Notes under the pieces: generated by a model | What the model saw: the letters and a program-made list of their open reading frames with translations, nothing else | The model's database searches: none | Told to the model about the DNA's origin: nothing | Part shown: positions 45,878-56,856 of the stretch, piece after piece | Layout: every line of letters begins with the position of its first letter | Numbering within the stretch: the first letter of the stretch is position 1 | Translations under genes and position numbers: made by a program | Assembly (NCBI RefSeq): GCF_030164465.1 | Contig: NZ_JASNJE010000007.1 | Span: 62,001 to 126,000 of the forward strand | DNA: 64,000 bases | Origin: Sedimentitalea xiamensis | Lineage (GTDB): Bacteria > Pseudomonadota > Alphaproteobacteria > Rhodobacterales > Rhodobacteraceae | Reading direction: 5' to 3'

Positions 45878-47014
45878 CTAGACGGGTGTGGCTTCTGTCG
45901 AGGGAACGCTGATCACCCCGCCGCCCACCGCCGCGCTCACCCCGGTCGTTCCCGGACAGGAGGTCGCAAGCCCGCGCGCCACCCGCACCGCAAGAAACGC
46001 GAATGCCTGCGCTTCGAGCATGTCGCCATCGAGTCCGACAGTCTCGACCGGATCGACCGGGCAATCCAGCGCCACGCGCAGCATTTCCATCACGACCGGG
46101 TTGTGACGCCCGCCACCCGTGACCAGCATGCGCGCGGGCGGGCTCGGGCAATGCTCCATCGCCTGCACGACCCCGGCGGCGCACATGCCGGTCAGCGTCG
46201 CCGCCGCATCGGCATCCGCCAATTCCCGGACGAGGTCGATCATCTCTGAAAAGTCATTTCTGTCCAAAGATTTCGGCGGAATCCTTGAGAAATACGGCTC
46301 CGCCAGAAACAACTCCAGCGCGCCGGCTTCCACCGCGCCACGGGCCGCCAGCGCACCGTCCCTGTCCATGTCCTGACCCAGACGCGCCTGCATCAGGTCG
46401 TTCACCGGGGCATTGGCCGGGCCGGTATCGAAGGCCAGCAAGGCACCGGCGATTTCGGGCCGGGCGAATGACGGGTCCACATAGGTCAGGTTCCCGACAC
46501 CGCCGAGATTGAGAAAACAGATCGGGTCCGTGGCGCCGATCATCTTGGCGCAGGCGAAATGAAAAAATGGCGCCAGCGGAGCGCCTTCTCCGCCCATCCT
46601 CACGTCATCGCTCCGAAAGTCCCAGGCGACGGGAACGCCGGCGGCTTCCGCCAATGCCGCTCCGTCGCCGACCTGAAGCGTGCCGCGTCCGCGCGGGTCA
46701 TGCGCCAGGGTCTGCCCGTGATAGCCGATGAGATCGACCGGATCGAAAGCCTGCACGAGTTCGGCATGGGCCGCGTCCACGGCGGCGGCGGCGGCCTCGA
46801 CATCCGGCCCGGTCCACTGCCCCAGGGCCGCCCGCAGAACCGATTGCTCTTCGCGCGAATACGGCCGGTATCGGCTTGGCCCGAATCCAATGATCCAATG
46901 CCCGTCGGTTTCCACGACCGCGGCGTCCACCCCGTCCAGCGATGTGCCCGACATGAGGCCAAGCGCCAGCATCGGTCCAGTGGTCCTGCCTGATCGTTTC
47001 ACGGCCTTATTCAT
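45878..47014 (-). CDS. anmK: Anhydro-N-acetylmuramic acid kinase
   Basis: This 378-residue enzyme phosphorylates 1,6-anhydro-MurNAc, a product of cell-wall turnover, so that it can be recycled. [14 protein letters not shown] near the N-terminus is the family hallmark, and [15 protein letters not shown] is in the C-terminal lobe. The start at 47014 is decided by AAAGGA about 9 bases upstream; a longer open frame goes on into tyrS but is a shadow. It is divergent from tyrS across 63 bases. Confidence 0.93.
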   Translation of the reverse strand: MNKAVKRSGRTTGPMLALGLMSGTSLDGVDAAVVETDGHWIIGFGPSRYRPYSREEQSVLRAALGQWTGPDVEAAAAAVDAAHAELVQAFDPVDLIGYHGQTLAHDPRGRGTLQVGDGAALAEAAGVPVAWDFRSDDVRMGGEGAPLAPFFHFACAKMIGATDPICFLNLGGVGNLTYVDPSFARPEIAGALLAFDTGPANAPVNDLMQARLGQDMDRDGALAARGAVEAGALELFLAEPYFSRIPPKSLDRNDFSEMIDLVRELADADAAATLTGMCAAGVVQAMEHCPSPPARMLVTGGGRHNPVVMEMLRVALDCPVDPVETVGLDGDMLEAQAFAFLAVRVARGLATSCPGTTGVSAAVGGGVISVPSTEATPV

Positions 47015-47077
47015 GGCCTTTTCCTTTGCGCAACTGCCGCCTATACACTGCCCCGCAACAGCAACCCGAGGCAAGCC

Positions 47078-48325
47078 ATGACCTACCATCCCAAATCGGA
47101 TTTCATCGCCATCATGATGGAACGCGGCTATCTCGCCGACTGCACCGATTACCAGGGCTTGGACGAGGCCATGATCGCCGGGGTGGTGCCCACCTATATC
47201 GGTTATGACGCGACCGCCAAGTCGCTGCATGTGGGGCATCTCTTGAACATCATGATGCTGCGCTGGCTGCAAAAGACCGGGCACAAGCCGATCACCCTGA
47301 TGGGCGGCGGCACCACCAAGGTGGGCGATCCCAGCTTCCGCGCCGACGAACGGCCGCTGCTGACCCCGGCGCAGATCGACGAGAATATCGCCGGCATGAA
47401 GCAGGTCTTTGCCAAATACCTGACCTATGGCGACGGGCCGACCGACGCCCTGATGCTGAACAACGCCGAATGGCTGGACGATCTGAACTATCTCGATTTC
47501 CTGCGCGACATCGGGCGGCATTTTTCCGTCAACCGGATGCTGTCCTTTGAATCGGTGAAATCGCGGCTCGACCGGGAGCAGTCGCTGTCCTTCCTCGAAT
47601 TCAACTACATGATCCTGCAGGCCTATGACTTTCTCGAACTGAACCGGCGCTATGGCTGCCTGTTGCAGATGGGCGGCAGCGACCAGTGGGGCAATATCGT
47701 CAACGGAATCGACCTGACCCGCCGGGTGCTCGATCACGAGATCTACGGGCTGACCTCGCCGCTGCTGACCACCAGCGACGGGCGCAAGATGGGCAAGAGC
47801 CAGGGCGGCGCGATCTGGCTCAATGCCGACATGCTAAGCCCTTACGAGTTCTGGCAGTTCTGGCGCAACACCACCGATGCCGATGTCGGGCGGTTCCTCA
47901 AGCTCTATACCGAACTGCCGGTCGCGGAATGCGACCGTCTGGGGGCGCTTGCGGGGTCCGAGATCAACGACGCCAAGATCATCCTCGCGGGCGAGGTCAC
48001 GACCCTGTGCCACGGGGCCGAGGCGGCTGCGGCGGCGGAAGCCACCGCGCGCGAGGTGTTCGAGAAGGGCGGCATCGGGGATGACCTGCCGACGCTGTCG
48101 CTGACGCAGGGCGACCTGCCGATCTCGATCGTGCAGGCCATCGTGCGCGCGGGACTGGCCAAATCCGGCAAGGAAGCGAAGCGCCTGATCGCCGAACAGG
48201 GTGCGCGGATCGACGACGCCCCGCTGACCGACGCCGGTCTGATGCTCGATGCGTCGGCGCTATCCTCGCCGGTCAAGCTGAGCGCGGGGCGGAAACGCCA
48301 CGCGCTGGTGCAGCTGGCGGGCTGA
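47078..48325 (+). CDS. tyrS: Tyrosyl-tRNA synthetase
   Basis: This 415-residue class I synthetase charges tRNA-Tyr. The HIGH motif appears as HVGHL ([15 protein letters not shown], about 48-62), the KMSKS motif as KMGKS ([11 protein letters not shown]), and a C-terminal S4-like RNA-binding domain is visible ([17 protein letters not shown]). It is of the TyrS type found widely in alphaproteobacteria. Its 3' end abuts the relic of an adenylate cyclase gene on the other strand. Confidence 0.96.
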   Translation: MTYHPKSDFIAIMMERGYLADCTDYQGLDEAMIAGVVPTYIGYDATAKSLHVGHLLNIMMLRWLQKTGHKPITLMGGGTTKVGDPSFRADERPLLTPAQIDENIAGMKQVFAKYLTYGDGPTDALMLNNAEWLDDLNYLDFLRDIGRHFSVNRMLSFESVKSRLDREQSLSFLEFNYMILQAYDFLELNRRYGCLLQMGGSDQWGNIVNGIDLTRRVLDHEIYGLTSPLLTTSDGRKMGKSQGGAIWLNADMLSPYEFWQFWRNTTDADVGRFLKLYTELPVAECDRLGALAGSEINDAKIILAGEVTTLCHGAEAAAAAEATAREVFEKGGIGDDLPTLSLTQGDLPISIVQAIVRAGLAKSGKEAKRLIAEQGARIDDAPLTDAGLMLDASALSSPVKLSAGRKRHALVQLAG

Positions 48326-48328
48326 TCG

Positions 48329-48724
48329 CTCGGGCATCCCGGCCTTGCGCAGCCTGTCAATATACTGCGCAATCCCGGGGTGTCCGCGTAGCTGCTGCCG
48401 TCCCTGACCTTTGCGATTGTCTGGCTCCGATGCCGGACCATGTCTCGGCCCGCCGCGTGTCCAGACCCGTATCGGTCGCGCGATGTTCTTCAGGCTCCGC
48501 TCACCGGCATCGTCAAAGGCCGGGCGAAGTGTGCCGTCCAGCGCACTGGCGAAGGTCACGATCCAGCCGTCGCCCATGCTCTTGACCAGCTTGCCCCGGT
48601 TTCCCGCAACCGATGGGGTGAACAACTCCGCCCCGAGACGCGGCAATGCCGCCAGCGCGCTTTCGGACTCCTCGTCCATCAGGCGGGAATAGCCGGCCAC
48701 ATCGGCGGCGAGTCTGCGTTCCAT
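48329..48724 (-). pseudogene. Relic of an adenylate/guanylate cyclase gene
   Basis: On the minus strand one open frame joins three pieces known from TPR-type adenylate cyclases of alphaproteobacteria. The N-terminal piece is ERRLAADVAGYSRLMDEES through KLVKSMGDGWIVTFAS, the start of a class III cyclase domain. It is followed directly by AGERSLKNIARPIRVW, the end of such a domain. The frame finishes with IAQYIDRLRKAGMPE, the usual last residues of the whole protein. Most of the catalytic domain and all the linker and repeats are missing, so the gene has lost hundreds of codons. It cannot encode a working cyclase. The start is taken at the ATG at 48724. Confidence 0.65.
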
Positions 48725-48833
48725 GCAGCGCAGAGTGACGTTAGGGCACAGATCTGGCGAGCGCGCCGTCGTGCTGGACAATAACGGCCGGTGGCGGGTA
48801 TCCGGACGCATATCCGAATAAAGGGGAAACACC

Positions 48834-49589
48834 ATGCAACTGTCGACAACAGCCGCTGTAATCACAGGTGGCGCTTCGGGTCTCGGAGAGGCCACCGCCC
48901 GTCATTTCGCCGCCAACGGCGCCAAGGTCACGCTGCTGGACCGGGACGCCGAGCGCGGCCCCAAGGTCGCCGAAGAGATCGGCGGATATTTCGCGCAGAC
49001 CGACGTGACCGACGAGGATTCGGTCGCAGCCGCCATCGCGCTGGCGGTGGAAAAGATGGGCGGGATCACCGCCGCCGTGAACTGCGCCGGCATCGGCACC
49101 GCCGAAAAGACCATCCACAAGGAGGGTCCGCACAGTCTCGACCACTACCGCCGCATCATCGACATCAACCTTGTCGGCAGCTTCAACGTCGCGCGGCTGG
49201 CAGCGGTCGAGATGGCCAAGAACGAACCCGAACCGGACGGCGCGCGCGGGGTGATCATCAACACCGCCTCGGTCGCGGCCTTCGACGGGCAGAAGGGCCA
49301 GGTCGGCTATGCCTCCTCCAAGGGCGGCATCGTCGGCATGACCCTGCCGATGGCGCGTGACCTGGCCCGCGAGGGCATCCGGGTGATGACCATCGCGCCG
49401 GGCATTTTCATGACCCCGATGCTCGCCGGCCTGCCGGAAGAGGTGCAGAAGCAGCTTGCCGCCGACGTGCCCAACCCGCCCCGCCTGGGCGATCCCGCCG
49501 AATACGGGCGGCTGGCCGGGTTCATCGTCGAGATGGGCTATCTCAACGGCGAGGTGATCCGCATCGACGGCGCCCTGCGGATGCGGTGA
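48834..49589 (+). CDS. SDR-family NAD(P)-dependent dehydrogenase (3-hydroxyacyl-CoA dehydrogenase type 2-like)
   Basis: This 251-residue short-chain dehydrogenase has the cofactor motif TGGASGLGEA (residues 10-19), an acidic residue after the second strand (LLDRD) that suggests NAD preference, and the active-site YASSKGG. The pattern AAFDGQKGQVGYASSKGG with MTLPMARDLA is typical of HSD10-like enzymes that oxidise short branched-chain 3-hydroxyacyl-CoA. AAAGGGGAA before the ATG supports the start. No acyl-CoA genes adjoin it. Confidence 0.88.
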   Translation: MQLSTTAAVITGGASGLGEATARHFAANGAKVTLLDRDAERGPKVAEEIGGYFAQTDVTDEDSVAAAIALAVEKMGGITAAVNCAGIGTAEKTIHKEGPHSLDHYRRIIDINLVGSFNVARLAAVEMAKNEPEPDGARGVIINTASVAAFDGQKGQVGYASSKGGIVGMTLPMARDLAREGIRVMTIAPGIFMTPMLAGLPEEVQKQLAADVPNPPRLGDPAEYGRLAGFIVEMGYLNGEVIRIDGALRMR

Positions 49590-49692
49590 TCGCGCGACCA
49601 AGGTCGGATTTCCGGAGTTCCCGGTTCCGTGCTATGCCTAGGGCACGGTGCCGGGCACCCTGTCCCGAGGCCGCCGACCGGGAGATGCCCCT

Positions 49693-50475
49693 ATGCTGAA
49701 ACCACTGGCTTTGCTGTTTTCCCTGACAGTCGGGACCGCCGCATTCGCCGGCGACCTGCGGACGCCCCTGGCCGATCCGATGCAGTCGGGCATGTGGACC
49801 TATCATCAGAAGGAGCTTCTGGGCGATCCCGAAAGGATCGGCTTTGACGCACGTGTCATCGTATCGGCCCCGGACAATGCCGAAGACACCGTCAACGTGC
49901 CGCTTCTGGTGGACGCCACGCAACTGGACGATGTCGAGGAAATCCTGATCTTCGCCGATTACGGCCCGATACCGCATATCCTGACCTACTACCCCGGTTC
50001 CGCCGAACCCAAGATCGCGCTGCGGTTCAAGATCGATCAGGCCACGGCGATACGGGCCTCGGTCCGCACGTCCGATGGCGCATGGCATGTCGGCAGCACC
50101 TATGTCGATGCCGCCGGCGGCGGCTGCACGGCGGCGTCCCATGCCTATGCGAGCGACGACTGGGAACAGAAGCTGGGAAACATCCACGGCAAGGTCTGGG
50201 CCGACTCCGGCCGCGCCCGATTGATCGTCGATCACCCGATGGACACGGGCCTCGCCGATGGCATACCGGTGTTCATCATCCAGTCGCTCGATATTTCCGA
50301 CGTGGAAGGCGCGCAACTGGCGCGTCTCGAACTGCATGAACCGGTTAACGAAGACCCGGCCTTCACGCTCTATTTTCCGCCCGCTTCCACTCCGGACGCG
50401 CTGCGGATCTCCGGCCGGGACAACAATGGCAATGTGATCGACGGGCTGATCACAGTCGCCGGCTACAACGGATGA
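49693..50475 (+). CDS. Quinoprotein dehydrogenase-associated SoxYZ-like carrier
   Basis: This 260-residue exported protein (signal peptide to about 19) fuses a SoxY-like and a SoxZ-like domain. The first carries the carrier cysteine C145 in AGGGCTAAS, matching the mobile C-terminal arm of SoxY. The second, from about 155, has the beta-sandwich character of SoxZ. The family is found beside PQQ-dependent alcohol dehydrogenases and is thought to support their maturation or electron flow. It overlaps the next gene by four bases; the pair is a known association. GGGAG precedes the ATG. Confidence 0.82.
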   Translation: MLKPLALLFSLTVGTAAFAGDLRTPLADPMQSGMWTYHQKELLGDPERIGFDARVIVSAPDNAEDTVNVPLLVDATQLDDVEEILIFADYGPIPHILTYYPGSAEPKIALRFKIDQATAIRASVRTSDGAWHVGSTYVDAAGGGCTAASHAYASDDWEQKLGNIHGKVWADSGRARLIVDHPMDTGLADGIPVFIIQSLDISDVEGAQLARLELHEPVNEDPAFTLYFPPASTPDALRISGRDNNGNVIDGLITVAGYNG

Positions 50476-51419
50476 TCACCCGCCGCCACGCGCTTTGCCT
50501 GATCGGATCGGGGGCGGCAAGCCTGCCGGGCCTCTCGCATGCACAGGCCCGCCTCACCTACGAGCTGACCCCGAAACCCGTCGCGCAGGGCGTCTGGATG
50601 ATCGAAGGCAGCACGGATTATTTCACGATGGAAAACGGCGGCGCCATCGTGAACTGCGTGCTTCTGCAAGGCGATTCCGGGCTGATCGTCGTCGACACCG
50701 GCCCATCGCTGCGCTTTGGCGAGGCGCTGCACCGGTTGGCCCGAACGCTGGACATTCGCGGCGTGTCCGAAGTCGTCAACACCCATCACCACCCGGATCA
50801 TTTCTTTGGCAATCAGGTCTTCGCCGGGCAGCCCATACGCGCCCTGGGCGAGACGATTGGACTGGCGCAGGCCGAAGGCGACGGGTTTGCCGACAACATG
50901 TATCGCCTGCTGGGAGACTGGATGCGCGGGACCGAAGTCACCCCGCCCCGCAACGTGATCGAAGGCGGCGACACGACGATCGACGGGCGCGCCCTGACGA
51001 TCCTGCCGCTGTCGGGCCACACCGGCGCGGACATGGCGATCCTGGATCAATCCACCGGCATCCTGATTGCCGGGGACCTGGTCTTTTTCAACCGCGCTCC
51101 GACGACGCCATCCGCCGATCTGGCGCAATGGCAATCGTCACTGGGAACGCTGGCCGCCCTGCGTCCGGCGGCCGTTTTGCCTGGCCACGGCCCACTGGAC
51201 CCGTCCGGGGACGCGATCCGCCAGACTTCCGCCTATTTGGACTGGCTGGCCGACACACTGACCCGGTCGGCGGAGAACGGGCTGGACATGATCGAGGTCA
51301 TGCAGTCGCCATTGCCGAAACGGTTTGCCGCGATGGGGGCACAACCGCAGGAATTCCAGCGCTCCGTGTCCCATCTCTTTCCCGATGTCGAACTGAGCGT
51401 TCTGCCGCGCGGAAACTAG
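50472..51419 (+). CDS. Quinoprotein relay system zinc metallohydrolase (MBL fold)
   Basis: This 315-residue metallo-beta-lactamase-fold protein is exported: the N-terminus has TRRHALCLIG with a Tat-like Arg pair and a cleavage site near AQA. The zinc motif THHHPDH is at 104-110, and further ligands are in SGHTGAD, AGDLVFF and PGHGP. It matches the metallohydrolase found beside SoxYZ-like carriers in quinoprotein systems. The overlap with the carrier gene shows co-expression. No PQQ dehydrogenase, cytochrome or pqq biosynthesis gene is in the window. Confidence 0.85.
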   Translation: MITRRHALCLIGSGAASLPGLSHAQARLTYELTPKPVAQGVWMIEGSTDYFTMENGGAIVNCVLLQGDSGLIVVDTGPSLRFGEALHRLARTLDIRGVSEVVNTHHHPDHFFGNQVFAGQPIRALGETIGLAQAEGDGFADNMYRLLGDWMRGTEVTPPRNVIEGGDTTIDGRALTILPLSGHTGADMAILDQSTGILIAGDLVFFNRAPTTPSADLAQWQSSLGTLAALRPAAVLPGHGPLDPSGDAIRQTSAYLDWLADTLTRSAENGLDMIEVMQSPLPKRFAAMGAQPQEFQRSVSHLFPDVELSVLPRGN

Positions 51420-51428
51420 GCGACCGGC

Positions 51429-52106
51429 CTACCCCGCCGGCGCCAGCGAGAAATCGGAATAGATGAAACCGTCGCATTCGACGGTCGCGCCAAGCACCAG
51501 ATCGACCGGCGTCCGGAATCCCGGCGCGTCGGTCACGACCGTGTGGAATTCGCCCCTTTCGCCGCAGGGATCGACCCCGTCCGGCAACGCCTTCAGAAAT
51601 GCCCGATCAAAACACGCCCCGCAAAGACCGCGCGGCAGTTTCGCGGGATCCAGCGTCACGACCTGCGCCCGAAGCCCCGCAGAGATCATGTCCCTGGCCA
51701 GAAGGTCCGTATCGCGCCCCCAAAGCGGGAAATGCGCGGTCAGTCCCAATTGCGCCAGCCGGGATTCGCGATAGGCCCGGATATCGTCGAGGAACAGGTC
51801 GCCAAAGATCCAGTCGCGGATACCATCATCCGACAGTTGCCGGGTCGCGGCCCCCATCAGCGCCTCGTAGTCGGCATTTGAACAGGGGTATGGCAGATCC
51901 ACCTCGATCAGCGGCAGGTCCAGCGCCGCCGCTTGTGCGCGAACCACGTCGCGCCGGGTTCCGTGGATAGCCACCCGGTCATGCAGAGCGTTGAAGTTCG
52001 ACAGCAGCGCCACGATCTCAAAATCGCCACTGGAGCGCGCTTCGTGCAGCGCGAAAGCACTGTCCTTGCCGGAACTCCAGGACATGATGGCGGGACGCGG
52101 GCTCAT
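51429..52106 (-). CDS. ATP-binding protein of the Dph6/diphthine-ammonia ligase-like (adenine nucleotide alpha hydrolase) family
   Basis: This 225-residue protein has the PP-loop SWSSGKDSAFAL near the N-terminus and the later IFGDLFLDDIRAYRE and GERGEFHTVV segments of the MJ0570/Dph6-like group. Archaeal and eukaryotic members amidate diphthine; bacteria lack diphthamide, so the role here is unknown. A Cys pair (GLCGAC) is present. Its ATG overlaps the stop of a 34-codon fragment of a cobalamin-binding protein, which in related genomes I recall as the full-length neighbour of this gene. Confidence 0.78.
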   Translation of the reverse strand: MSPRPAIMSWSSGKDSAFALHEARSSGDFEIVALLSNFNALHDRVAIHGTRRDVVRAQAAALDLPLIEVDLPYPCSNADYEALMGAATRQLSDDGIRDWIFGDLFLDDIRAYRESRLAQLGLTAHFPLWGRDTDLLARDMISAGLRAQVVTLDPAKLPRGLCGACFDRAFLKALPDGVDPCGERGEFHTVVTDAPGFRTPVDLVLGATVECDGFIYSDFSLAPAG

Positions 52107-52207
52107 GCGTGGCCCTCGACGATCCGGTCTTCATCCCCCAGCAGGTAAAGCGTTTCCACGGTTTCCTCCGTCAGGCAGACGATCCGTTCGGGTGGAAATA
52201 TGCGCAT
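52103..52207 (-). pseudogene. Stub of a cobalamin-binding (BtuF/TroA-like) protein
   Basis: This 34-codon open frame begins RIFPPERIVCLTEETVETL and continues with LYLLGDEDRIV, the strongly conserved beginning of alphaproteobacterial cobalamin-binding proteins of the BtuF/TroA fold. The full protein should have more than 200 further residues. After RIV the sequence changes to EGHA and a stop, which overlaps the start of the Dph6-like gene (ATGA). The rest of the gene is absent. This looks like a clean deletion that kept translational coupling. Confidence 0.6.
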
Positions 52208-52497
52208 GGCGAGGCATCCGTCAGATTTGCGTCCGCCCGTCCTAGTTCATGCAAGGCGGTTCGCCCAGAGCCGGAACGCCATCCGCTGCAGAATTGCGCG
52301 GCTGTTTCCCGTCTCCTGCCCCCGGCGGCGGTCCCGGTCGCTTTCATTGGCTCTCAACCGCCTAAAATTTCACACAAAACCGGCACGCATGGAAGAAATA
52401 TAAATTTACCTCATAATCTTGAGCAGTATTATGAATTTGATGTCAGAGTTCACAGGGTGTAGTTCGGGGTGCCGATCCAGAAACGCAGTGGGCTGCC
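52208..52497. other. AT-rich gap upstream of split metH
   Basis: This 290-base gap lies between the divergent BtuF-like stub and the metH N-terminal gene. Bases from about 52365 to 52445 are unusually rich in A and T for this genome and should include the metH promoter. I could not fit the consensus of a cobalamin, SAM or SAH riboswitch by eye, and I see no reliable -35/-10 pair and no protein-coding sequence. Confidence 0.4.
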
Positions 52498-53539
52498 ATG
52501 AAGATTTTCCGACTCCCCGAAACCGATACCGTCAGACGCTTGCAGGCCATGGCCCGCGACCGGATCCTGATGCTCGACGGCGCGATGGGGACGATGATCC
52601 AGACCCTGTCCCTGACCGAGGACGATTTCCACGGGCGCGGCGGCTCTGGCACGGGCTGCGCGCATCCCACCGATCACCCGCAGAAGGGCAACAACGACCT
52701 GCTGACACTGACCCAGCCCGAAGCCATTGAAAGGATTCACTTCGATTTTGCGATGGCGGGCGCGGATATCGTGGAAACGAACACCTTTTCGTCGACGACC
52801 ATCGCGCAGGCGGATTATGGGTTGCAGGCGGCGGTGCACGATCTCAACGAACAGGCCGCCCGCGTCGCCCGGCGCGCCATCGACCGCGCCACGGCGATTG
52901 ATGGGCGCGAACGCTTCGTGGCCGGCGCGGTCGGCCCGACCAACCGGACGGCGTCGCTGAGCCCGGATGTCAATGATCCGGGTTTTCGCGCCGTCACATT
53001 CGACGATCTGCGCATCGCCTACGGGGCGCAGATCCGTGGCCTGATCGCGGGCGGGGCGGACCTGATCCTGATTGAAACGATCTTTGACACGCTGAACGCA
53101 AAGGCGGCGATCTTCGCCTGTTTCGAAGCCTTCGCCGAGCATGGCAAGCGCCTGCCGGTGATGATTTCGGGAACGATCACCGATGCCTCCGGACGCACGC
53201 TGTCGGGGCAGACGCCGACCGCCTTCTGGCATTCGGTCAGGCATGCGCGGCCGTTTTCGGTCGGCCTGAACTGCGCGCTCGGCGCCGCCGCCATGCGGCC
53301 GCATATCGCGGAAATCGGCGGCGTCGCGGATACCCTGGTCTGCGCCTATCCGAACGCGGGCCTGCCCAACGCGTTCGGCCAGTATGACGAAGGCCCGGAA
53401 GAAACCGCGGCCCAGTTGGGCGCGTTTGCGTCCCAGGGGCTCGTAAACATGGTCGGCGGCTGCTGCGGCACGACGCCCGACCATATCCGCGCCATGGCAG
53501 AGGCCGTCGCCGCCCATGCACCCAGAAAGGCGCCTTTCC

Positions 53540-53547
<8 letters not shown>
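52498..53547 (+). CDS. Methionine synthase, homocysteine-binding subunit (split MetH, N-terminal part)
   Basis: This 349-residue protein is the homocysteine S-methyltransferase module of cobalamin-dependent methionine synthase. It carries the first zinc Cys in VGLNCALGA and the paired cysteines in GGCCGTTP near the C-terminus, together with [13 protein letters not shown] at the start. In E. coli this is fused to the rest of MetH; here the gene ends and the next begins inside it (8-base overlap in a different frame). Since both parts are intact and meet at a natural domain linker, this is a gene split rather than a mutation. The two proteins should act together. Confidence 0.9.
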
Positions 53548-56263
<2,716 letters not shown>

Positions 56264-56266
56264 CCT

Positions 56267-56851
56267 TCAGTCGACGGTGACGGGGACAGGCTGCGCCACG
56301 CTCAATTCGCCGCCGGCATCCAGCCAGCCGTCGGTTCCGTCGCGAAACCAGTAGACGCGTTCGTATCCGAGCGCCGCGATGCGCTGCGCCGCGTTCCAGC
56401 TGATCCAGCAATCCGAGATGCAGAATACGACGATGGGTCGGGATGTGTCCCCATCCGTCACGCGCGCCAGGTTTTCCGTGAGATAGGCCAGGATCGCCGG
56501 TTCGATCGCCCCCGCGCCGGTTTCCGGCAACCACAGGGCGCCCGGCAGGCTCTGGCGCGGTTTGGACACCAGCCAACGGCCATCCAGTTCGTCAAAGCGG
56601 GACTGCGCCGCGCCAAAGACATCCAGCGCAATCGCCCCACCGGACAGGAGGTCCTTAACCCGGCCCGCATTCACGACCTGCGCCGGCGGGGGAATGTCGT
56701 CGGGTGTCGGGGCGCGATGGCGGGAAATCCGGTATCCGGTCTGCGGATCGAAAAGGTCCGGCCGGGCCGCCTGAAGGTCCTTGAAGGAGGCCGAAAACAG
56801 AGGCGCCGCGATCAGGCTGAAGACGAAGAACAGGATGCGGATGCTTCGCAT
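56267..56851 (-). CDS. PQQ-dependent catabolism-associated C-x3-C-W motif protein
   Basis: This 194-residue exported protein (signal peptide to about 21) has a rhodanese-like fold with the family signature C-I-S-D-C-W (C144, C148, W149) followed by SWNAAQR. The family is known from gene clusters of PQQ-dependent alcohol oxidation. It starts five bases after the stop of a Uup-type ABC-F gene and is convergent with metH at a gap of three bases. It fits with the SoxYZ-like carrier and metallohydrolase encoded about 5 kb away on the other strand. Confidence 0.82.
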   Translation of the reverse strand: MRSIRILFFVFSLIAAPLFSASFKDLQAARPDLFDPQTGYRISRHRAPTPDDIPPPAQVVNAGRVKDLLSGGAIALDVFGAAQSRFDELDGRWLVSKPRQSLPGALWLPETGAGAIEPAILAYLTENLARVTDGDTSRPIVVFCISDCWISWNAAQRIAALGYERVYWFRDGTDGWLDAGGELSVAQPVPVTVD

Positions 56852-56856
56852 CCGGC

